In this document: positions 46,316 through 51,274 of the stretch, one piece after another
Position numbering within the stretch: position 1 is the first letter of the stretch
Layout of the letters: every line of letters starts with the position of its first letter
Assembly (NCBI RefSeq): GCF_010093135.1
Contig: NZ_PDWK01000015.1
Span: 1 to 51,274 of the forward strand
Direction: 5' to 3'
Length of the DNA: 51,274 nucleotides
Source of the DNA: Pseudoxanthomonas taiwanensis
Lineage (GTDB): Bacteria; Pseudomonadota; Gammaproteobacteria; Xanthomonadales; Xanthomonadaceae
The notes under the pieces: generated by a model
Databases searched by the model: none
The model's input: only the letters and a program-made list of their open reading frames with translations
Told to the model about the DNA's origin: nothing
Made by a program: the position numbers and the translations under genes

Positions 46316-47167
46316 TCAGCGGAACACCACGGTGCGGTGGCCGTTGAGCAGGATGCGGTGCTCCACGTGCAGTCGCACCGCGCGCGCCAGCACCTGCGAC
46401 TCGATGTCCGAGCCGACGCGGATCAGGTCGCGCGGGGTCATGCCGTGGTCCACGCGCGCCACGTCCTGCTCGATGATCGGCCCCTCGTCCAGGTCGGCGG
46501 TGACGTAGTGGGCGGTGGCGCCGATGATCTTGACCCCGCGTGCGTGCGCCTGGTGGTACGGGCGTGCGCCCTTGAAGCTGGGCAGGAAGCTGTGGTGGAT
46601 GTTGATCGCGCGCCCGGCCAGGGCCTGGCACATGCGCGGCGACAGCACCTGCATGTAGCGGGCCAGCACCACCAGGTCCACCTGCTCGCGCTCGACCAGG
46701 TCCAGGATCGCCTGCTCCTGCTGCGGGCGGTTGCCTGCGTCCACCGGCAGGTGGTGGAACGGCACCCCGTAGGAAGCCGCCAGCGCTGCGAAGTCCGGAT
46801 GGTTGGACACCACCGCGGCGATGTCGGCGCGCAACTGGCCGCTGTGGGTGCGGAACAGCAGGTCGTTGAGGCAATGGCCCTGGCGGCTGACCAGCACCAG
46901 CAGGCGCGCGCGGCGGCGCGCGTCGTGGATCTGCCAGTCCATGCCGAAGGCGGCGGCCGCCTCCGCGAAGCGCGCGCGCACCTGCCCGAGCGCCTCCGGC
47001 GCGGGCACGTCGAAGTGCACGCGCAGGAAGAAGCGGCCGCTTTCCGGGTCGCCGAACTGCTGCGCGTCGAGGATGTTGCAGCCCTGCTCGAACAGCAGGC
47101 CGCTGACCCGGTAGACGATGCCCGTGCGGTCCGGGCAGACCAGGGCGAGGATGTGGTCGTGGCGCAT
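46316..47167 (-). CDS. purU: Formyltetrahydrofolate deformylase
   Basis: A 283-residue enzyme that hydrolyses 10-formyl-THF to THF and formate, balancing one-carbon pools and supplying formate for purine synthesis by PurT. Residues 1-85 are an ACT-type regulatory domain (LALVCPDRTGIVYRVSGLL). The formyltransferase catalytic half has INIHHSFLPSFKGARPYHQA and the catalytic Asp in HYVTADLDEGPIIEQD. ATG 47167 gives the family start; an upstream in-frame ATG at 47218 would add 17 residues unlike the family. It is on the minus strand, ends 108 bases before the palindrome of the receptor operon, and is probably independent of it. Confidence 0.93.
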   Translation of the reverse strand: MRHDHILALVCPDRTGIVYRVSGLLFEQGCNILDAQQFGDPESGRFFLRVHFDVPAPEALGQVRARFAEAAAAFGMDWQIHDARRRARLLVLVSRQGHCLNDLLFRTHSGQLRADIAAVVSNHPDFAALAASYGVPFHHLPVDAGNRPQQEQAILDLVEREQVDLVVLARYMQVLSPRMCQALAGRAINIHHSFLPSFKGARPYHQAHARGVKIIGATAHYVTADLDEGPIIEQDVARVDHGMTPRDLIRVGSDIESQVLARAVRLHVEHRILLNGHRTVVFR

Positions 47168-47248
47168 ACGGGCGCCATGGTAGGCGAGGCCGGCGCCGCG
47201 CGTGGGCGCCGGTTGCATCTGTTACCGCCGCCGTCCCGGGCCCTGGCC

Positions 47249-48346
47249 TCAGCGGACGAACAGCCCGCGCGCCTCCTTCGGCTCGCAGCGCAGAAACTGC
47301 GGCGCCGGGCGCACCTGCGCGCCCAGCTCGGCGGCAGCGTGCCAGGGCCAGCGCGGGTCGTAGAGGATGCCGCGCGCCAGCGCCACCGCGTCGGCACGGC
47401 CCTCGGCGAGGATGGCCTCGGCCTGGCGCGGCCGGGTGATCCGGCCCACCGCGATCACCGGCATACGCACCTGCGCGCGGATGGCCGCCGCGAACGGCAC
47501 CTGGTAGCCCGGCGCCTCCTCGATCCGCTGGCGCGGATCCAGGCCGCCGCTGGAGACGTGGATGAAGTGGCAGCCGCGCGTGTCCAGCGCGCGTGCCAGC
47601 GCCAGGCTCTGCTCCAGGTCCCAGCCACCGTCCACCCAGTCGGTGGCGGAGATGCGCACGCCCACGGCCACCTGCGGCGGCAGCGCCGCCCTGACCGCGT
47701 CGAACACCCGCAGCACCAGGCGCATGCGGTTCTCCAGGCTGCCGCCGTACGCGTCCTGGCGGCGGTTGCTCAGCGGCGAGAGGAACTGGTGCAGCAGGTA
47801 GCCGTGCGCGGCGTGGATTTCGACCAGGTCCAGGCCGATGCGCGCGGCGCGCCGCGCCGATGCGGCGAAGGCCTCCACCAGCGCCCCGATGCCCGCCTCG
47901 TCCAGCGCCTGTGGCACGCCGTGCCCGGCGTCGTACGGCAGCGCGGAGGGCGCCACGGTGGTCCAGCCGCGCGGGTCGTCCGCGGCGACCGGGCCGCCGC
48001 CCTCCCATGGCCGCACGGTGGAGGCCTTGCGCCCGGCATGGGCCAGCTGGATGCCCAGCGGCATCGGCGCCCAGCGCCGCAGCACGGCCACCAGCGCGGC
48101 CAGCGCCGCCTCCTGGTCGTCGTTCCACAGGCCCAGGTCGGCGTGGGTGATGCGCCCGCGCGGCTCCACCGCGGTCGCCTCCAGGATCAGCAGGCCGGCC
48201 CCGGACAGGGCCATGTTGCCCAGATGCATGTGGTGCCACTCCGACACGCAGCCCTCGTGCGCCGAGTACTGGCACATGGGCGCGATGACGATGCGGTTGG
48301 GCAGGGACAGCGGACCGAGGTCGAGCGGGGTGAACAGCAGGCTCAT
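47249..48346 (-). CDS. NADH:flavin oxidoreductase, old yellow enzyme family (YqjM-like)
   Basis: A 365-residue FMN TIM-barrel ene-reductase that reduces activated C=C bonds with NAD(P)H. FMN and active-site segments are visible: NRIVIAPMCQYSAHEG (with the redox-tuning Cys of the thermophilic-like/YqjM class), GIQLAHAGRKAS, EIHAAHGYLLHQFLSPLSN, VGVRISATDW and GRADAVALARGILYDP. The natural substrate is unknown. I chose ATG 48346 (MSLLFTPLDLG); GTG 48355 is an alternative, and neither has a good Shine-Dalgarno. It precedes purU on the same strand with an 81-base gap and follows the Sir2 gene after 68 bases. Confidence 0.9.
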   Translation of the reverse strand: MSLLFTPLDLGPLSLPNRIVIAPMCQYSAHEGCVSEWHHMHLGNMALSGAGLLILEATAVEPRGRITHADLGLWNDDQEAALAALVAVLRRWAPMPLGIQLAHAGRKASTVRPWEGGGPVAADDPRGWTTVAPSALPYDAGHGVPQALDEAGIGALVEAFAASARRAARIGLDLVEIHAAHGYLLHQFLSPLSNRRQDAYGGSLENRMRLVLRVFDAVRAALPPQVAVGVRISATDWVDGGWDLEQSLALARALDTRGCHFIHVSSGGLDPRQRIEEAPGYQVPFAAAIRAQVRMPVIAVGRITRPRQAEAILAEGRADAVALARGILYDPRWPWHAAAELGAQVRPAPQFLRCEPKEARGLFVR

Positions 48347-48414
48347 GGACGTCACGGGAACCGGAGGGACGCATTCCAGCGCCGCGCCGGTCCCGCTTCA
48401 ACGCCAACGGCGGA

Positions 48415-49281
48415 TCACTGCGTCGCGGCCGGATCACCGCCGGCCAGCGCCGCCAGCACCTGGCCGCAGTCGGCCTGCACCTTCAGCCGCAACAGCGGGT
48501 CGGCGCGGGTCCGACCCCGGTTCACCGCTGCCACCGGCAGGCCGGCCTCGGCGGCCAGGCGCACGAAGCGGTAGCCGGAATAGACCATCAGCGAGGAGCC
48601 CACCACCAGCACGGCGTCGCAGCAGTGCAGGCCGGCCACCGCCCCCTCCACCCGCGCCCGCGGCACCGCCTCGCCGAAGAACACCACGGCCGGCTTGAGC
48701 AGGCCGCCGCAGGCCTCGCAGTCCGGCACGCGGAATTCCGAGAAGTCGGCCTCCAGGCCGGCGTCGCCGTCCGGCGCCACCCGCGCCAGCAGCCGCTCCC
48801 AGCCGGGGTTGAGCGCCAGCAGGCGCGGCTGCAGGCCCGCGCGCGGCGTGCGCGCGCCGCAGTCCAGGCCCACCACCCGGCCCAGGCGGCCGTGCAGGTC
48901 CACCACCGCCGTGCTCCCGGCGCGCTGGTGCAGGCCGTCCACGTTCTGGGTCACCAGCAGTCCGATCCGCCCCTGCCGCTCCAGCGCGGCCAGGGCGTGG
49001 TGGGCGGCGTTGGGCCGCGCCGCGGCGAACGGCGCCCAGCCGGCCAGGCTGCGTGCCCAGTAGCGGCGCCGCACCGCCGCCTGCCCGGTGAAGGCCTGGT
49101 AGGACACCGGCTGCGGCCGCTTCCAGGCGCCGTCGGCGTCGCGGTAGTCGGGGATGCCCGAGCCGGTGCTGATGCCGGCGCCGGTGAGCACGAACAGGCG
49201 GCGGTGGCGGTCCAGGAAGCGGCGCAGCGCCGCGGCGTCGGCCGGCGGCGGAGCGGCGGGAACGGCGGCGGCGGCATGCAT
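48415..49281 (-). CDS. Sir2-family NAD-dependent deacetylase, zinc site incomplete
   Basis: A 288-residue sirtuin of the bacterial class with GAGISTGSGIPDYRD, the NAD/catalytic segment TQNVDGLHQRAGS, catalytic His in LHGRLG, and VVGSSLMVYSGYRF. It consumes NAD to remove acyl groups from lysine, releasing nicotinamide. The zinc module normally has two CXXC pairs. The second is present (PDCEACGG) but the first reads VVGLDCGART, so only one of its two cysteines remains. ATG 49281 (MHAAAAVP) is the likely start. Nicotinamidase is encoded 1.1 kb away, which fits NAD recycling. The missing ligand may weaken or abolish activity. Confidence 0.87.
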   Translation of the reverse strand: MHAAAAVPAAPPPADAAALRRFLDRHRRLFVLTGAGISTGSGIPDYRDADGAWKRPQPVSYQAFTGQAAVRRRYWARSLAGWAPFAAARPNAAHHALAALERQGRIGLLVTQNVDGLHQRAGSTAVVDLHGRLGRVVGLDCGARTPRAGLQPRLLALNPGWERLLARVAPDGDAGLEADFSEFRVPDCEACGGLLKPAVVFFGEAVPRARVEGAVAGLHCCDAVLVVGSSLMVYSGYRFVRLAAEAGLPVAAVNRGRTRADPLLRLKVQADCGQVLAALAGGDPAATQ

Positions 49282-49325
49282 GGGTCCAAGACGGTCCCAC
49301 CGCCGGCGCCCGCCGGGCGCCCGCA

Positions 49326-49339
49326 CGACAGCGCTGTCG
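49326..49339. promoter_or_regulatory. Perfect 14-bp palindrome upstream of the aldolase gene
   Basis: CGACAGC-GCTGTCG is a perfect inverted repeat between the divergent sir2 and aldolase genes, 82 bases before the aldolase start. It shares the ACAGCGCTGTC core with one orientation of the palindrome upstream of the beta-glucosidase. A LacI-type sugar regulator is one candidate. A TAAGAT at 49376-49381 could be the aldolase -10. Confidence 0.4.
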
Positions 49340-49420
49340 CCAGCCGCGGTTACGGTCCGGCCACGCGCGGGAGGCTAAGATTCGCCCATCCGTTCCACCT
49401 TCAACGCCAAGGGAGCAGTC

Positions 49421-50314
49421 GTGACCATCAACCAGGAACAGCGGGACCGCATCGCATCCGGCAAGGGCTTCATCGCCGCGCTCGACCAGAGCGGTGGCAG
49501 CACGCCCAAGGCCCTGAAGCTGTACGGCATCGACGAGTCGGCGTACTCGAACGAGGATGAGATGTTCGCGCTGGTCCACCAGATGCGCACCCGCATCGTC
49601 ACCAGCCCGGCGTTCACCGGCGAGCGCATCCTCGGCGCGATCCTGTTCGAGCGCACCCTCGACGGCAGCTTCGCCGGCAAGGAGGCCGCGCGCTACCTGT
49701 GGGAGGACAAGCGCGTGGTGCCGTTCCTCAAGATCGACAAGGGCCTGGAGGCCGAGGACGGCGGCGTGCAGCTGATGAAGCCGATCCCCGGCCTGGAGGA
49801 GCTGCTGGCCACGGCCAAGGCCAAGGGCGTGTTCGGCACCAAGGAGCGTTCGGTGATCAAGGCCAACAACCCCGCCGGCATCGCCGCGGTGCTGGACCAG
49901 CAGTTCGAGCTGGCGCGCAAGGTGCTGGCCGCCGGCCTGGTGCCGATCGTCGAGCCGGAAGTGGACATCAAGGCCCCGGACAAGGCCGCGATCGAGGCCG
50001 AGCTCAAGCGCGGCATCCTGCAGCGCCTGGACACCATCGACCCGGCCACCCCGGTGATGCTCAAGCTCACCCTGCCCAGCGTGGACGGCTTCTTCCGCGA
50101 GCTGGTCGAGCACAGGTCGGTGCTGCGCGTGGTGGCGCTGTCCGGCGGCTACAGCCGCGAGGAGGCCAATGCCCTGCTGGCCCGCAATCCGGGCGTGATC
50201 GCCAGCTTCAGCCGCGCGCTCACCGAAGGCCTGACCGCGCAGCAGAGCGACGAGGAGTTCAACCGCGCCCTGGACGCCTCCATCCAGTCCATCTACGAGG
50301 CCTCCATCGCCTGA
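49421..50314 (+). CDS. fda: Fructose-bisphosphate aldolase, class I
   Basis: A 297-residue Schiff-base aldolase that splits fructose-1,6-bisphosphate into dihydroxyacetone phosphate and glyceraldehyde-3-phosphate, in glycolysis or gluconeogenesis. It follows the compact bacterial fda type throughout: GKGFIAALDQSGGSTPKALK, SNEDEMF, FLKIDKGLEAEDGGVQLMKP, VEPEVDI, the Lys-containing strand VMLKLTLP, and LSGGYSREEANALL. No metal site of class II enzymes is present. Start GTG 49421 has GGGAG about seven bases upstream. It is followed by nicotinamidase after 51 bases, with a strong GC hairpin between. Confidence 0.94.
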   Translation: MTINQEQRDRIASGKGFIAALDQSGGSTPKALKLYGIDESAYSNEDEMFALVHQMRTRIVTSPAFTGERILGAILFERTLDGSFAGKEAARYLWEDKRVVPFLKIDKGLEAEDGGVQLMKPIPGLEELLATAKAKGVFGTKERSVIKANNPAGIAAVLDQQFELARKVLAAGLVPIVEPEVDIKAPDKAAIEAELKRGILQRLDTIDPATPVMLKLTLPSVDGFFRELVEHRSVLRVVALSGGYSREEANALLARNPGVIASFSRALTEGLTAQQSDEEFNRALDASIQSIYEASIA

Positions 50315-50323
50315 GACCCGGGC

Positions 50324-50352
50324 GGCCGCGCCGGCCCGGCGCCGGCGCGGCC
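50324..50352 (+). terminator. GC hairpin between fda and pncA
   Basis: A perfect twelve-base-pair stem (50324-50335 with 50341-50352) with a five-base loop and no following T run. It may reduce read-through into pncA or protect the fda mRNA 3' end. Confidence 0.45.
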
Positions 50353-50365
50353 CGCCCCGCACGCC

Positions 50366-50986
50366 ATGCATCCCGAATCCACCGCCCTGATCGTCGTCGA
50401 CCTGCAGCCGGACTTCATGCCCGGCGGCGCGCTGCCCTGCCACGAGGGCGACGCCATCGTGGCGGACATCTCCGCGCTGCTGCGGCAGCGCCGGTACCGC
50501 ACCGTGGTCGCCACCCAGGACTGGCACCCGCCCGGCCACGCCTCCTTCGCCAGCAGCCATCCCGGCCGCCGGCCGTTCGAGCAGATCCGGCTGCATGGCC
50601 AGCCGCAGACCTTGTGGCCGGACCACTGCGTGCAGGGCACGCCCGGCGCCGCGCTGGATCCGCGCGTGGACTGGAGCGCCGCCGACCTGGTGCTGCGCAA
50701 GGGCACCCGCCCGCAGGTGGATTCCTACAGCGCCTTCCGTGAGAACCACGGCCCCGACGGCACCCGCCCGCCGACCGGGCTGGCCGGCTGGCTGCGCGAG
50801 CGCGGCATCGCCGAAGTGCACGTGTGTGGCCTGGCGCGCGACTACTGCGTGCTGTGGACCGCGCAGGACGCAGCGGCGGCCGGTTTCCGTGTGCGCTTCC
50901 TGTGGGAGCTGACCCGTCCGGTCACGCCGGAGGGCGACGCGCCCACCCGCGCCGCGCTGGAGGCGGCCGGCATCGCCATCGCCTGA
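50366..50986 (+). CDS. pncA: Nicotinamidase/pyrazinamidase
   Basis: A 206-residue isochorismatase-fold amidase that converts nicotinamide to nicotinic acid for NAD salvage. The catalytic triad is D12 (VVDLQPDF), K112 (LRKGTRP) and C161 (GLARDYCVLW). Metal ligands are D52 and H54 (TQDWHPPGHASF) and H87 (WPDHCVQG). The conserved GGALP follows D12. ATG 50366 starts the family sequence; there is no strong Shine-Dalgarno, and translation may depend on the upstream fda message. With the nearby Sir2 gene it forms a plausible NAD turnover pair. Confidence 0.94.
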   Translation: MHPESTALIVVDLQPDFMPGGALPCHEGDAIVADISALLRQRRYRTVVATQDWHPPGHASFASSHPGRRPFEQIRLHGQPQTLWPDHCVQGTPGAALDPRVDWSAADLVLRKGTRPQVDSYSAFRENHGPDGTRPPTGLAGWLRERGIAEVHVCGLARDYCVLWTAQDAAAAGFRVRFLWELTRPVTPEGDAPTRAALEAAGIAIA

Positions 50987-51017
50987 CGGCCCGTCCGGGC
51001 CGGGGCACCGGCCCACA

Positions 51018-51044
51018 GAAAAACCGGCCCCGCGAAGGGGCCGG
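51018..51044 (-). terminator. Terminator of the right-hand chemoreceptor gene
   Basis: On the minus strand a perfect eight-base-pair GC stem (51037-51044 with 51024-51031) with a five-base loop is followed by TTTTTC (complement of 51018-51023). It lies about 50 bases past the chemoreceptor stop and just after pncA on the other strand. Confidence 0.82.
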
Positions 51045-51092
51045 CCCATCCGACGCCGCGTGCCCGGCCGCGCCGGCACGCAGGGGGAGGCG

Positions 51093-51274
51093 TCAGAATT
51101 CCTGCCAGTCCTGCCCGTCGGCCACGTCCGCGGCGGCGGGTGCCGGCGCGGTGATGCGGCGCAGTCCGGCCGGCACCGGCCTGGACGGGGCCGCACGATC
51201 CTCGCCCCGCGCCCTGGCCGCCTGCGGCGCCGGGCGCGCGTCGGCGGCCAGGCGGAACACGGCCACCGTCTGCA
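51093..51274 (-). CDS. Methyl-accepting chemotaxis protein, C-terminal end (partial)
   Basis: The last 59 codons plus stop of a gene running off the right edge. The protein begins QTVAVFRLAADARPA, has an Ala/Pro/Arg-rich linker, and ends DGQDWQEF, the same CheR/CheB tether as the fragment at the left edge. The stretch 51227-51268 is identical in sequence to bases 7-48 read from the other strand, while the linkers differ, so these are two paralogous receptors rather than one gene seen twice. The sensor region lies outside the window. Confidence 0.72.
   Translation of the reverse strand, partial: QTVAVFRLAADARPAPQAARARGEDRAAPSRPVPAGLRRITAPAPAAADVADGQDWQEF

Overview
The window is an ordinary chromosomal stretch of a very GC-rich gammaproteobacterium. 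It most resembles the Xanthomonadaceae/Lysobacteraceae (Luteimonas, Lysobacter, Pseudoxanthomonas type). The grounds are the chemoreceptor tails ending in DWQEF, the glnA-glnK-amtB and ntrBC neighbourhood, the TPR-sulfotransferase, the fused indolepyruvate oxidoreductase, and a TonB receptor with a Spinster-type MFS partner. I see no rRNA, tRNA, CRISPR array, insertion sequence or prophage.

Layout. 1-6.5 kb: a chemoreceptor tail, a FadI-type thiolase, an unknown protein, periplasmic Cu/Zn superoxide dismutase, the NtrC/NtrB pair and a lipoprotein amidase. 6.7-10.4 kb: the nitrogen module amtB, glnK, glnA. glnA has a readable sigma-54 promoter and two NtrC boxes, and a third box abuts ntrB. 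10.4-12.1 kb: uppP and an interrupted META-domain lipoprotein gene. 12.1-21.4 kb: a long, tightly packed minus-strand run: GyrI-like protein, PEBP protein, TPR-sulfotransferase (frameshifted), YheT-like hydrolase, acyltransferase, hotdog thioesterase, phospholipase-D-type lipoprotein, YceI protein, SixA and an orphan ParA. 21.5-31.4 kb: a Ycf46-like AAA ATPase, an AEC carrier, a small TPR protein containing a run of ten C, a 1227-residue indolepyruvate oxidoreductase and a GH3 beta-glucosidase. 31.7-34.9 kb: cytochrome c5, an exported endonuclease/phosphatase-fold protein and a TSUP permease.

34.9-46.1 kb is the most system-like part. One minus-strand array, with coupled or overlapping genes at its start, encodes a TonB receptor, an MFS permease, an exported type-B carboxylesterase, an acyl-CoA ligase, a TetR regulator, a short-chain dehydrogenase, a thiolase and an exported M20 amidohydrolase. 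I read it as uptake, hydrolysis, CoA activation and partial beta-oxidation of an unknown ester- or amide-linked acid. A promoter and a TCACA-N4-TGTGA palindrome lie upstream of the first gene. 46.3-51.3 kb: purU, an old-yellow-enzyme family oxidoreductase, a Sir2 protein, class I fructose-bisphosphate aldolase, nicotinamidase and a second chemoreceptor tail.

Two window-wide oddities stand out. Both ends are chemoreceptor 3' ends in inverted orientation sharing 42 identical bases. At least four otherwise well-preserved genes carry one lesion each (two in-frame TAG codons and two single-base frameshifts), and a fifth appears to have GTC where its start codon should be. These are either consensus errors or very young pseudogenes.
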